Positions 19,202 through 28,721 of a stretch of DNA of 64,000 bases are shown here, piece after piece; within the stretch, counting starts at the first letter, position 1, and each line of letters begins with the position of its first letter. The DNA is from Pseudomonas sp. S35. Lineage in GTDB: Bacteria; Pseudomonadota; Gammaproteobacteria; Pseudomonadales; Pseudomonadaceae. Location of the stretch: positions 2,170,001-2,234,000 of the forward strand of contig NZ_CP019431.1 of NCBI RefSeq assembly GCF_009866765.1. The letters are read 5' to 3'. The notes beneath the pieces are model-generated. The model was not told the DNA's origin, searched no databases, and saw only the letters and a program-made list of their open reading frames with translations. The translations under genes were made by a program, and so were the position numbers.

Positions 19202-21340
19202 ATGCTCACCGCACTCTCTATCCGCTTGAAAATCGTAATCTTATCCGGCTTGTGCTTACTCGGCGTAATCGGCCTGATCGTCGGCATGAACCTGTTTCAA
19301 AGCAGCCAGAACAACCATTTAATCGGTGCCTCAAGTAGTAAGATGCTGACAGAGAGCACTGAGAAGCTGCTGCTGGCCAGGGCCGCGGAGCAAGCCGCAA
19401 GGCTGCAAAGAACCTTCGACGCCGGCCTATTGTTGATCAACACCGCAGCCGGTCAAGCCAATGATTTACGCAACATCTCAAATCGGCGCGCCCTGTCACC
19501 AGCGGCTCTTCGCGAAGAGCTCAATCAAAATCTGAAAACGGTTTTTGAGCATAACCCAAACGTGATGGCAATTTGGGCGGCTTATGAGCCTGATGCCTTG
19601 GACGGCAGGGACAGCGAGTTTGTTGACGATGTGGCTCGCGCCTCGAATGAGAGAGGGCGCTTTGCCAGTTCCTGGAACCGTGGCAGCGGTCAATCTGTAA
19701 ATATTTTGATTCCGGAAAGTGACTTGCAAAAAACCGAACTCAGCATTAGTGGAGTTCCCTATAACAGGTGGTATACCTGTCCCCGCGACACTCGGCACTC
19801 TTGCCTCATGCCTCCTTATGCCGATCTTCAGGTAGGAAAGCTGCAACTGATGACAACGCTTTCCGTGCCCTTGATGGCTGATGGTAAAGTCATTGGCGTA
19901 ATTGGCGTGGATATCTCTCTGGATTCGCTGCAAGTATCCGCCACTGGCGCTCACAAAGAACTGTTTGATGGATCAGGCCACGTGCTGATTGTGTCTGCCA
20001 GCGGAATCCTCGCGGCTTATAGCGCCGACGCAAGCCAAGTCGCCAAGAACATTGGCGACGCTCTTGGTGAAGAGGGCAAGAGCATCATGAAAACACTGGA
20101 AAATAATGCGGCTGAATTACTCACTAATAATAACTCGATCCGTGCGGTCTACCCCTTCAGCCCAGTTCCGCAATCGCCCACATGGGGGGTATCGATTGAT
20201 TTACCCAAACAAGTTCTGCTCGCCGATTCTTTAAAGCTTCAGACCTTGCTTAACAATGCACAAACCAGTGGCACACTCAAATCATTGCTCTCTGCCATCG
20301 GTGCCGGTGTGCTTGGGCTGCTGTTGATGTGGCTTACGGCTTCCGGTGTGACTAGGCCCATCAATATTGTTGCCAATACTCTCAAAGCAATTGCCACTGG
20401 CGATGGAGACCTGACGCAACGGCTGCACTACACTAAGAAGGACGAACTTGGAGAGCTTGTAAATTGGTTCAACCGTTTTCTGGACAAGCTACAGCCGACC
20501 GTTGCCCAGATCAAACAAAGCATCACAGATGCACGCAGCACCGCAGCTCAGTCTTCGGAAGTTGCTCGGCTAACCAGCGAAGGTATGCAAGTACAGTTCC
20601 GTGAAATTGATCAAGTGGCAACCGCTTCCAATGAAATGAGCGCGACTGCGCATGATGTCGCTAGCAGCGCTTCAAACGCAGCACATGCTGCGAGGGGCGC
20701 CGATCAGGCGGCTCAGGAAGGAGTGACCATCATTGAACGTAGCACCCTCGACATCAGCAATCTTGCCGATGAGGTCAGCAGAGCAGTGACGGAAGTGGAA
20801 ACCCTCGCTGTTAACAGCGAGCAAATTGGCTTGGTAATTGAGGTGATTCGCGGTATTGCGGAACAGACTAACTTGCTCGCGCTGAACGCCGCTATCGAAG
20901 CGGCGCGCGCTGGTGAAAGTGGCCGAGGCTTTGCTGTGGTAGCCGATGAGGTGCGCAACCTGGCCAAGAGAACGCAGGACTCGGTCGAGGAGATTCGCAC
21001 CGTCATCGAGCGCATTCAGACGAGTACTAGGGGCGTAGTAACAATCATGTATTCCAGCCAGAACCAGGCACAAAGCAACGCGGGGCAGATTCAACAAGCC
21101 GTTGAAGCGCTTGGAAAGATCCGCAATGCGGTGACGGTAATCAGCGACATGAACTTGCAGATAGCCAGTGCGGCCGAAGAACAGAGCGCTGTAGCTGAGG
21201 AGGTCAACCGTAACGTTTCAGCAATACGCAGCGTTACCGAGATACTGACAGAGCAAGCCACTGAATCGGCACACATCAGCAGTCAGCTCAATTCACTAGC
21301 CAATCATCAGATGAAGTTAATGGATCAGTTTCGCGTGTAA
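19202..21340 (+). CDS. Methyl-accepting chemotaxis protein with a dCache sensor domain
   Basis: This 712-residue chemoreceptor has TM1 at about residues 11-31 and a large periplasmic domain up to about 355. That domain has dCache_1 features: [20 protein letters not shown], then [20 protein letters not shown] and [14 protein letters not shown]2 follows at about 360-385, then HAMP and a signalling domain with [20 protein letters not shown] and [18 protein letters not shown]. dCache receptors of pseudomonads commonly bind amino acids, polyamines or organic acids, but the ligand cannot be named here. The gene stands alone between IS relics, so it may have moved together with neighbouring catabolic DNA. 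Confidence 0.94.
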   Translation: MLTALSIRLKIVILSGLCLLGVIGLIVGMNLFQSSQNNHLIGASSSKMLTESTEKLLLARAAEQAARLQRTFDAGLLLINTAAGQANDLRNISNRRALSPAALREELNQNLKTVFEHNPNVMAIWAAYEPDALDGRDSEFVDDVARASNERGRFASSWNRGSGQSVNILIPESDLQKTELSISGVPYNRWYTCPRDTRHSCLMPPYADLQVGKLQLMTTLSVPLMADGKVIGVIGVDISLDSLQVSATGAHKELFDGSGHVLIVSASGILAAYSADASQVAKNIGDALGEEGKSIMKTLENNAAELLTNNNSIRAVYPFSPVPQSPTWGVSIDLPKQVLLADSLKLQTLLNNAQTSGTLKSLLSAIGAGVLGLLLMWLTASGVTRPINIVANTLKAIATGDGDLTQRLHYTKKDELGELVNWFNRFLDKLQPTVAQIKQSITDARSTAAQSSEVARLTSEGMQVQFREIDQVATASNEMSATAHDVASSASNAAHAARGADQAAQEGVTIIERSTLDISNLADEVSRAVTEVETLAVNSEQIGLVIEVIRGIAEQTNLLALNAAIEAARAGESGRGFAVVADEVRNLAKRTQDSVEEIRTVIERIQTSTRGVVTIMYSSQNQAQSNAGQIQQAVEALGKIRNAVTVISDMNLQIASAAEEQSAVAEEVNRNVSAIRSVTEILTEQATESAHISSQLNSLANHQMKLMDQFRV

Positions 21341-21413
21341 CAACGCCTATCTTCTAAATCATCTTGAACGTACACGGCTCGCCGAAACTGAAAGGGAATT
21401 CACCTTGCGCACA

Positions 21414-23247
21414 TCAGACACGCATCCACTGGTGCGGCAGTAGTTGTTCAATCTCACTTGCGCGCTGCGCCAGCAACGATGGGAGGCCTTATCTCTAGAT
21501 GACGAAACTAAATTCTATTGCTCAATACATGTTGAGCCGATTTTCGTTTATGTTTTCTATGACTTTGGACAGAAGCTCCTCAGCCATCATTGCTTCTTCG
21601 TGGCTACCGGGTAGGCAGTTGAAGTCGTGAGTCGGATCTTATATTTAGCCTTGGTTTCCACCGAGTCCTTGAAAATCTAAACTTGCATCTGACGTTCATC
21701 AACGGTGAATTTGCATACATGCAGTTGAAAACTCAATCCTCTCGCATAGTGAGTTTTCCCACAAATATTTCTCACCTCAAAGCCATCCTCGAACGCTTGT
21801 AACTCTAGTTTTACCGAGTTCACTTGGCTGTGCCCATTCATCCGTGCCGACTGGATTAGACTCATGATCGCTACCACCCGCTTTCCGCAGCGTAGCGATC
21901 CGGCAAACAATCAGTTCGACCGCCCAAGCGCCCACGGCCGGATCAAGTTCTCGATCTGGTTGTTGTCGATGGGTACGGCACCGTTCTTTAGATAGCGCGC
22001 CAGCGCTAACCAGCGTTTAAGGCTGTAATCCAGGGCCTTGGCGGTAGCCGAGCCCTCTGGGACAAGTTCTCGTTGCGCCAGCATCCACTCATGCAGTTTT
22101 TCAGCAATGGGCACCGCCGTCTCCTGACGTAGTCGCCAACGGTCTTCATCGCTCATTTCCTTGGCGTGTCGCTCGACTTCGTACAGCCCACCAATCGAGT
22201 GAAGCGCCTGCTCCGCCAATTGGCTTTTATTGGCTACATGCAAGTCAAAGAACTTACGGCGTGCATGGGCCATGCAGCCGATCTCGGTAATGCCCAGCTC
22301 AAAGCTGGCTTTGTAGCCGGCAAAGTCATCACAGACCAGCTTGCCGTTCCAGGTGCCCAAGAAATTACGCGCATGTTCGCCAGCACGGCTGGGGCTGAAG
22401 TCATAGACCACGGCCTTTAATGCCGAGAACGGCGTAGTGCTGTAGGCCCAGACATAAGCGCGGTGAGTTTTCCTCTCGCCGGGCGCCAGCATTTGTACCG
22501 GCGTTTCATCGGCGTGAACCACGCGCTGGGCCAGCACCACTTCGCGCAGCGCATCAACTAGGGGCTGAAGCTGCACGCCGGTTTGACTCAGCCACTGCGC
22601 CTGTATCGAGCGCGGGATGGTCAAGCCGGCATGGGTGAAGATCTTTTCTTGTCGATAGAGCGGCAGGTGGCCGGTGAATTTCGCCAGCATCACTTGCGCC
22701 AGCAGGCCGGCAGTGGGGATGCCCTTGTCGATCACCTGCGCCGGCACGGGGGCCTGGATCAGTGTTTCGCACTGCCGGCAGGCCCATTTCCCACGAACAT
22801 GCTGTTCGACGGTGAACACGCCGGGGCGTGTAGTCCAGCTTCTCGCTGACGTCCTCACCAACGCGCTGGAGTTGGCAACCGCAGACACACTGCGTGTTTT
22901 CTGGATCGTGACGAATGACGGTACGTGGGAACTGCGGCGGCAGCGGCGCGCGCTTGGGTTGCTGACGTGTTTCTGCCTGCGCGAGGGCGGGATGAAGTGC
23001 TTTAATTCAGTTCGAGGTCGGTATCGAGTAGGTCATCCAGCAAGCGGCCTTGCGCCGGACTGATCCGCTCGCTGCGTTTGGCGAACTTGTGCCGCTTGAG
23101 AATGGCAATCTCGTGAGTGAGCTGCTCGATGATCGCCTCATCACGATGGATTTTTCTGTCCATGGTGTTGACCTTGGAAATCAATTGCGCAGCCAGCGAG
23201 CGCAGTTGTTCAGGGGGCATTTGGTCGAGATCGGGCAACGAAATCAT
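21414..23247 (-). pseudogene. tnpC: IS66 TnpC transposase, multiply broken
   Basis: The N-terminus starts at 23247 (MISLPDLDQMPPEQLRSLAA) and stops at a TAA near 23002. That stop seems caused by one extra T, since removing it restores the reading ELNKALHPALAQAETR. A further frameshift lies near 22830. The long middle part (about 22840-21911) includes QCETLIQAPVPAQVIDKG and VHADETPVQMLAPGE, and a TGA replaces the Trp in ALGRSNW. The C-terminal LLPHQWMRV is found only at about 21487-21414, beyond an insert. It is a relic with no activity expected. Confidence 0.85.
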
Positions 23248-23282
23248 GCGTGGATTTTACCAAGACAGTCCTCCTGTCACAG

Positions 23283-23450
23283 CTAAAAGCCAGGTTTAGA
23301 GCACACCATCTTCATGCGGTTGGCGAAGAGATAGGCACAGTGCGGCTTCGCCGCACCGAGCACGGCAACTATCCTGGCCAGTGCCGTGTCAGTGCCAGCA
23401 CGCATGTCCATGGGCTGGGTGGCGAGCCAAATGGAGTCGTTGCGAATCAT
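23283..23450 (-). pseudogene. tnpB: IS66 TnpB (Orf2) fragment
   Basis: From ATG at 23450 the minus strand reads MIRNDSIWLATQPMDMRAGT and then AAKPHCAYLFANRMK, the conserved N-terminal half of the IS66 accessory protein. The reading ends after 56 codons, and the C-terminal half is missing. Confidence 0.82.
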
Positions 23451-23685
23451 GGGGCCAGGCCACGAATAAAACACGCGCAGCCGTCTGAATCCGAGGCTGG
23501 CCATTTAACAGCGATGGATTTATCGCCTAGAGGCAGCGGGCACGGCAAGTATTGGTGCGTTACTTCAGCTTTCCAAGTCGGCCATATTATTGATAAACAC
23601 TGTACGATCAAAGGTCGATGCATTGTCCAAAGATCCCCTGCTTTAGATATGTGTACAAGAACGGATAGGTACGGAGTCCATATCC

Positions 23686-23910
23686 ATGAGCGACAGATTC
23701 ATTGAGCTTCGAGCCCCTAAGAAAAAGACGTCGGATGATGCGGAATGGATACTGCGTGCTAAAGTAACGGACGAAGATTGGGTGCGAATAGCATATGATG
23801 AATCCACTATTTACCTTGTCAGGCTGCGAATTACAGCGCTGGAAACAATGGAGTTTCAGGTTATAAGAGGTTCTACAACACTGTCTAGCTCGCAGCAACT
23901 AAGGAATTGA
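23686..23910 (+). CDS. Small hypothetical protein
   Basis: I do not recognise this 74-residue product. It is charged and soluble (start MSDRFIELRAPKKKTSDD, then AEWILRAKVTDEDWVRIAYD), with no signal peptide or membrane segment. GGAG lies about ten bases before ATG 23686. Amino-acid composition looks protein-like, but the small size and position beside an IS66 relic leave a chance that it is spurious or a fragment. Confidence 0.4.
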   Translation: MSDRFIELRAPKKKTSDDAEWILRAKVTDEDWVRIAYDESTIYLVRLRITALETMEFQVIRGSTTLSSSQQLRN

Positions 23911-24378
23911 TTCTGGCTTAAAGCCGTATCCAGACTTACTCGAACCTTTGCCGAACAGAAAAGTCTATGTCATGCTCTAGCTCCGTAGGAGGTAATTTAG
24001 CCAGCTATAGCGGTGAAACTCCAGAATACGAGAAGGCACGATAACTTCCAAGAACTATGGTTGAATCGTTGCGCAGCCTCACATAAGAGAGAGTGGGCAA
24101 TCGGTAAAAGATCATACCAAGAAAGATCTGCGAGACGACAGCACTGCCACGGCATCTAATGGATATAGAATTGCTCTTCTAGATTCCTCTATGCGACTTG
24201 GCTATCGAGCTGACTGAAAGCATCCCTACGTGTGACGCTTCAGATTGGTAATACTCAAATTACCGATTACCCAACTCGCAGAATGATATTCATCATAAAC
24301 GATGGGAGGTCGGGGCTGAGTTGATTGCAGAACGGCAATAGATACATTTCTTTGAATATTAATGTGAAAAAACTGGCG
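23911..24378. other. Intergenic stretch without recognisable genes
   Basis: Nothing recognisable on either strand; short frames only and mixed base composition. Confidence 0.4.
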
Positions 24379-24582
24379 CTATCCACGTAGCCAACTATCC
24401 AATAGAGCGTCGACTTCAGCCTCACTTACCAGCCCAATCGGATATCGCTGCACAAGAGCGGCTTTGTACTCAGTAACTTCGATTATTGAGGGGTGATGCC
24501 TCCATATCGCACTTATTATCCTCCTCCGTAAACTGAGGTTGGCAGCTAGACGTCGAGTTTGTAGCCAGCGGCCATGATTCAT
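24379..24582 (-). CDS. Short hypothetical protein
   Basis: This 67-residue minus-strand frame (start MNHGRWLQTRRLAANLSLRR, end EAEVDALLDSWLRG) is basic at the N-terminus and acidic at the C-terminus. I do not recognise it. No strong ribosome-binding site is seen. It might be the tail of a larger lost gene. Confidence 0.3.
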   Translation of the reverse strand: MNHGRWLQTRRLAANLSLRRRIISAIWRHHPSIIEVTEYKAALVQRYPIGLVSEAEVDALLDSWLRG

Positions 24583-24762
24583 AAAATCTCCGTTGGGTAT
24601 GTCGGCAAGGGAACCATGATTAGTAATGTGACGGATAGGATTCTTTTTTGTGATCGTAGGTCAGTTGTATTTAGAGCTAGTCTGTGCCGCTGTTATTACC
24701 GCGAAGAACTGGCCCGCCTGCTGGGCTGAGGCTGGAATGCAATCGCGCAGCCAATAAAGTTC

Positions 24763-24958
24763 CTCTGTGGGAGCTGGCTTGCCTGCGATGGCGGCGTATC
24801 AGTCAGCCTCTTTGGCAACTGACCCACCGCAATCGCGGCATAGGTATCTACACAACTTTGGCTTGACGCTGAAACCCAGTGAACAGGGGAGTTCGCCAGC
24901 CTTTGAAAATTGTGTAAATACCTGTGGCCATCGCGGGCAAGCCCGGCTCCCACAGGTT
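24763..24958. repeat. REP/R-type palindromic repeat pair
   Basis: TGTGGGAGCTGGCTTGCCTG at about 24765-24784, followed by CGATGG, is matched in inverted orientation by CCATCGCGGGCAAGCCCGG at about 24929-24947, followed by CTCCCACAGG. Inside, AGGTATCTACACAACTTT is matched in inverted orientation by AAAATTGTGTAAATACCT. This outer-plus-inner mirror layout is typical of extragenic repeats in the P. fluorescens group. It lies just past the 3' end of the M20 deacylase operon and could act as a transcript-end structure. Confidence 0.82.
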
Positions 24959-24969
24959 CAGTGTTCAGT

Positions 24970-26115
24970 TCAGGCGCGAATCCAATCCAGCATCCGCCGC
25001 AGCATCGCATCACACCCCGCCAACTGCTCCAGTTCCACAAACTCATCCGGCTTATGCCCCTGATCCATGCTGCCCGGCCCGCACACCACCGTGGGAATGC
25101 CCACCGCATCGAACAACCCGCCTTCAGTGCCAAACGCCACCGTGCCGAATGCCCGCGAGCCGCAAAACGCTGCGATCAACTCCGCTGCCTGGCTGCGCTC
25201 ATCCGTCACCAACCCGGGATACGCCGACAACTCGGTAAAACGAATGGCGCTCTGCGCACTCACCGCCCGCATGCGCGGCAGCACGTGCTGCTCGGCGTAG
25301 GCCTTCAGTTCGTCCGCCACCGCGCCGGGGTCCTGGGCCGGCAATGCGCGCACCTCAAAATCAAACCGGCAATCGGCGGGGACGATATTCAGTGCCTTGC
25401 CGCCGCTGATCACGCCGGTCTGCACCGTGCTGAAGGGCGGATCAAAGCGTGCGTCCTGAGTCTGCCGCAACCGCTGCCCGATCCGTCCCAGCTCACCAAT
25501 CAACTCTGCGGCCTGTTCAATCGCATTCACCCCATACGGCGCATACGCCGAATGGCACGCCTCGCCCTGCACATCACAGCGCATCGCCAACTTGCCTTTG
25601 TGGCCGAGCACCGGCTTGAGTTCGGTCGGTTCGCCGATGATGCACAGCAGCGGCTCCACGGGGCGGTCTTCCAGCAGCGTGAGCAACGAGCGCACGCCCA
25701 GGCAGCCCACCTCTTCGTCGTAAGACAGGGCGATGTGCACCGGCATGCGCAAGGGGGCCTCAACCAGCGCCGGCACCAGCGTCAACACGCAGGCGATATA
25801 GCCTTTCATGTCCGCCGTGCCGCGGCCAAACAGCTTGCCGTCGCGCTCGGTCAGTGCGAACGGCGGCACTGTCCACAGCTGCCCGTCCACCGGCACCACA
25901 TCGGTGTGCCCTGACAGCACGATGCCCGGCACCTGCACCGGGCCCACGCTGGCAAACAGGTTGGCCTTGCTGCGTTCGGCGTTGAACACCAACTCGCTGG
26001 CCACCCCGAACTCCGCCAGATAATCGCGCACAAACTCGATCAATTGCAGGTTGGATTCGCGGCTGGTGGTGTCAAACCCCACCAGCGTGCGCAGCAGTTT
26101 GCGGCTGCTGCTCAT
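24970..26115 (-). CDS. M20-family deacylase (acetylornithine deacetylase ArgE-like)
   Basis: This is a zinc amidohydrolase of 381 residues that removes an acyl group from an amino acid or a related amide. Metal and catalytic sites appear in order: SGHTDVVPVDG near residue 77, GRGTADMKGY near 107, YDEEVGC near 141, GEPTELKPVLGHKG near 165 and the last His in QGHKPDEF near 355. The length equals ArgE. The start overlaps the DUF1028 gene's stop by four bases, so it is the last gene of the FMO-RidA-DUF1028 operon. That setting makes a catabolic role on an N-acyl substrate more likely than arginine biosynthesis, which is inference. Confidence 0.88.
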   Translation of the reverse strand: MSSSRKLLRTLVGFDTTSRESNLQLIEFVRDYLAEFGVASELVFNAERSKANLFASVGPVQVPGIVLSGHTDVVPVDGQLWTVPPFALTERDGKLFGRGTADMKGYIACVLTLVPALVEAPLRMPVHIALSYDEEVGCLGVRSLLTLLEDRPVEPLLCIIGEPTELKPVLGHKGKLAMRCDVQGEACHSAYAPYGVNAIEQAAELIGELGRIGQRLRQTQDARFDPPFSTVQTGVISGGKALNIVPADCRFDFEVRALPAQDPGAVADELKAYAEQHVLPRMRAVSAQSAIRFTELSAYPGLVTDERSQAAELIAAFCGSRAFGTVAFGTEGGLFDAVGIPTVVCGPGSMDQGHKPDEFVELEQLAGCDAMLRRMLDWIRA

Positions 26116-26789
26116 CGCTCGTCTCCGGCCACGCCGTAGCCGGGCGAGCGGTCCGGGGCGAGCGCGCGGTCGATGTAGTCCTGCACTTGCGGGCGGTAGG
26201 CGTCCCAGAGTTTTTGCAGTTCACGGATAGGCTGGTCATCGGCCCAGTCCACGCGCAGGTTGATGATCGGCCACGTCAGTTCGCCCACTACCACCAGCGC
26301 CGCGGAATGCACCGGGCCGGCTTCGCCGCCGGCGGCAATGGCGGCGTGCATGGCGGCCAGCAGGCGATCCGCCAATTGGCCTTCGCCTTTTTCGAAGGCC
26401 GCGACCATCGCCTCGATCACCGCGCGGTCGGCAAGCATATTGCCCGCCGCCACGCACTGTTCGCCCGACAGCGCGTTGTGGGTGCCGAGGGTTTCGCTGC
26501 CACTGAAATGCACGCTGCGGCCCAAGTGATCGATCGCCGTCAGTTGCCGGTACTGGCTGTAGCCGTTGCGGGTCAGGGCCTTGTCGATAGCGTCGGCGGG
26601 CGCGAGGCCCTGTTCCAGCAAATCCAGCACATCCGGGCCCAGCGCCGGCAGCGTGATGTTCTGCGTCGACACCGCACCCACACCGGGCCGCAACCACGGG
26701 CAACGGGCGCCCACGGCAATGCTCGAGGAACTGATGGCGATGCCCAGTTGCCCGGTTTCGGCGCAGCGGCCGACGATTGAAAAGGTCAT
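26112..26789 (-). CDS. DUF1028 family protein (putative Ntn-type hydrolase)
   Basis: This 225-residue protein matches the DUF1028 family in length and motifs: MTFSIVGRCAETGQLGIAIS at the start, then ARCPWLRPGVGAVSTQN and GEQCVAAGNML. The family resembles N-terminal nucleophile hydrolases, and Thr2 could be the nucleophile after Met removal; no activity is firmly known. AAGGAG six bases before ATG 26789 fixes the start; a TTG two codons upstream is in frame but less well placed. The stop overlaps the M20 gene by four bases, and the RidA gene ends 10 bases upstream. DUF1028 genes often accompany RidA and M20 genes, pointing to amide or imine breakdown. Confidence 0.87.
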   Translation of the reverse strand: MTFSIVGRCAETGQLGIAISSSSIAVGARCPWLRPGVGAVSTQNITLPALGPDVLDLLEQGLAPADAIDKALTRNGYSQYRQLTAIDHLGRSVHFSGSETLGTHNALSGEQCVAAGNMLADRAVIEAMVAAFEKGEGQLADRLLAAMHAAIAAGGEAGPVHSAALVVVGELTWPIINLRVDWADDQPIRELQKLWDAYRPQVQDYIDRALAPDRSPGYGVAGDER

Positions 26790-26799
26790 GTGCAACTCC

Positions 26800-27210
26800 T
26801 TACTCGGGAATAACGGCGATCACATCAATTTCCATCAACCACTGCGGCTGGCCCAGGGCCGACACCACCAGCCCGGTGGAAATCGGAAACACGCCCTTGA
26901 GCCATTTGCCGACCTCCTGGTACACCGGCTCGCGGTAGCGCGGGTCGATCAGGTAAGTGGTGGTCTTGACGATATGGCTGAGGTCGCTGCCGGCTTCTTC
27001 CAGCAGTTGCTTGACGTTTTTCATGGCTTGTTCGGCCTGGGCGCGCGGGTCGCCAAGGCCGACCAGGTTACCGTCGAAATCGGTGCCGACCTGGCCGCGT
27101 ACGTACACGGTATTGCCGGCGCGCACGGCCTGGCACAGGTCGTTGTCCAGGCTCTGGTTGGGGTAGGTTACCTTGGTGTTGAACATGCGGATGCGAGTGT
27201 GAGTAGGCAT
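26800..27210 (-). CDS. RidA family enamine/imine deaminase
   Basis: RidA (YjgF/YER057c/UK114) proteins hydrolyse reactive enamines and imines to ketones and ammonia. This 136-residue member shows the family segments AVRAGNTVYVRGQVGTDFDG, AQAEQAMKNVKQLLEEAG, DLSHIVKTTTYLID and the C-terminal LMEIDVIAVIPE. The usual substrate-binding Arg is plausible at the DPRYREP segment. ATG 27210 is preceded by GGAG at nine bases, which excludes the in-frame start six codons earlier. Its place between a flavin monooxygenase and the DUF1028 and M20 genes suggests that it clears an imine made by oxidation of an amine. Confidence 0.92.
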   Translation of the reverse strand: MPTHTRIRMFNTKVTYPNQSLDNDLCQAVRAGNTVYVRGQVGTDFDGNLVGLGDPRAQAEQAMKNVKQLLEEAGSDLSHIVKTTTYLIDPRYREPVYQEVGKWLKGVFPISTGLVVSALGQPQWLMEIDVIAVIPE

Positions 27211-27236
27211 CGAAAAAAACTCCGGCAATAGAGGGA

Positions 27237-28526
27237 TCAGGCGCTGACAGGGGAGGGGTGAGCCAGCGGGGCGGGTTCGCGGTATTCAAGGTATTGCCGT
27301 TGGATGGCGATGTGGTCGGCCACGTACTTGGCGTCGTGCCAGACCCCCCAGATAAACGACGAGCCGCGACGTGACTGCCACGGCAAGCCGAGAAAGTAGA
27401 TCCCCGCTTCGCTGGACACGCCGCGCTGGTGCTGCGGCTTGCCGGCGGCGTCGAAGGCCGCGACGTTCAACCAGCTGTAGTCCACCGCAAAACCGGTGGC
27501 CCAGATGATCGTGGTGACACCGGCCTCGGCCAGATCCAGTTCCAGGATCGGCTGCTGGATGCACTGCGCATCCGGGATCACACGGCGCGCTTCGGGCTCC
27601 GGCGGCAAGTCCAGGCCGTTGCGCTCGATGTAGGCATCCGCCGCATCCAGCAGGGCCAGGTAGTTTTCATCGCCGCGCGCCAGGTTTTCCACCAGGTTCG
27701 GCTGGAACGAGGCGACGCTGCCGTTGAACGCTTGCGTCAGGCCGACCAGGACCATGCCTTGCTGGGCCAGCTCGCGAAAATCAATGGTCTTGCCGCCGTG
27801 GGCGCCGCTGACCGCGATGGTCACGTGCTCACGGCCTGGCTTCATCGCCGCCTGGTCCCACTCGCCCAGCACGCCGAGCCACCAGCAGAAGTCGCGGTTG
27901 CGGTAGGCGCGTGGCGGGCGGTCGTGGGCACCGACCGACAGGTACACCTGGCGGCCGGAGCGTTGCAACTCATCGGCGATCTGTACACCGGACGAGCCCG
28001 CACCCACCACCAGCACGGCGCCAGCCGGCAGTTGCGCAGGGTTGCGATAGTCGGCGGAGTGGATCTGGTGCAGCGCTGTGTCGGTGGGCGCAATGGCCGG
28101 GATCACCGGCTTCTGGAATGGCCCGGTCGCCGCCACAACGCGGTTGGCCTCAATCAGGCCTTCACTGGTGTGCACGGTGAAGCCTTGGCGGCCGACATTG
28201 CGTACAACCGACAGTACCTCGACACCGGTACGGATCGGCGCATTGAATTTGCGGGCATAGGCTTCAAAGTAATCGGCCACCTGTTCTTTGGGCGCAAAGT
28301 CATCCGGGGCGACGGTGTCGAATGCCAGGCCGGGAAACCGGTCATGCCAGGCCGGTCCGTTGGCCACCAGCGAATCCCAGCGCCCGGTGCGCCAGCGCTC
28401 CGCGATTCGGCTACGCTCCAGCACCAGGTGCGGCACGCCTTGCTTGCTCAAATGCTCACTCATGGCCACGCCCGCTTGGCCGGCGCCCACCACCAGGGTG
28501 TCTGTTTTTGTTATTGCTTGAGTCAT
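27237..28526 (-). CDS. Flavin-containing monooxygenase (class B FMO-like)
   Basis: This 429-residue FAD/NADPH enzyme likely oxygenates a nitrogen, sulfur or ketone group. The first dinucleotide motif VVGAGQAGVAMSE lies at residues 12-24 and the second, VVGAGSSGVQIADE, near 170. The FMO-type HSADY segment sits just before the second motif, with VVAATGPFQKPVIP ahead of it and IWATGFAVDYSWL near 360. It is the first gene of the minus-strand operon and 195 bases separate it from the divergent LuxR-type gene, its likely regulator. The product could be an N-hydroxylated or imine compound passed to RidA, but this is inference. A YUCCA-like or CzcO-like oxidoreductase is the alternative label. Confidence 0.87.
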   Translation of the reverse strand: MTQAITKTDTLVVGAGQAGVAMSEHLSKQGVPHLVLERSRIAERWRTGRWDSLVANGPAWHDRFPGLAFDTVAPDDFAPKEQVADYFEAYARKFNAPIRTGVEVLSVVRNVGRQGFTVHTSEGLIEANRVVAATGPFQKPVIPAIAPTDTALHQIHSADYRNPAQLPAGAVLVVGAGSSGVQIADELQRSGRQVYLSVGAHDRPPRAYRNRDFCWWLGVLGEWDQAAMKPGREHVTIAVSGAHGGKTIDFRELAQQGMVLVGLTQAFNGSVASFQPNLVENLARGDENYLALLDAADAYIERNGLDLPPEPEARRVIPDAQCIQQPILELDLAEAGVTTIIWATGFAVDYSWLNVAAFDAAGKPQHQRGVSSEAGIYFLGLPWQSRRGSSFIWGVWHDAKYVADHIAIQRQYLEYREPAPLAHPSPVSA

Positions 28527-28721
28527 GTCTCTGTCCTTGCATCATGCAGTTGGATTCAGCGTTCGCATAACTTCAAGGCTAGGGGGAGGGGGGCTATAAA
28601 TAAAATATTATTAAGCTGTGAAGTGAGCATAAATATCGGATGCAGGCTCACCCTATCGGGTGATTTCGGTCACTGCACGGCTGTGGGACCATTCTGGAAG
28701 TTATTTGAGCGAGTCTTGGGC

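Larger units (their letters stand above)
21414..23520 (-). mobile_element. Left IS66-family element relic
   Basis: The minus strand carries the 5' part of tnpB (about 23450-23283) followed by a broken tnpC (23247 down to 21414). Terminal inverted repeats were not identified. A second, inverted copy of the same element lies at 34.1-35.7 kb. About 340 bases of unrelated sequence (about 21490-21830) interrupt the 3' part of tnpC; I recognise nothing in that insert beyond a short open frame. Confidence 0.85.

Noticed and set aside
24763..24958. CRISPR-like or origin-like repeat
   Set aside because: There are only two inverted arms, not regularly spaced direct repeats, and the motif matches known extragenic palindromic repeats.
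27429..28721. Open frame upstream of and continuous with the LuxR-type gene
   Set aside because: The 431-codon extension overlaps the FMO gene on the other strand and resembles no protein. Only the part from about 28722 is LuxR-like.
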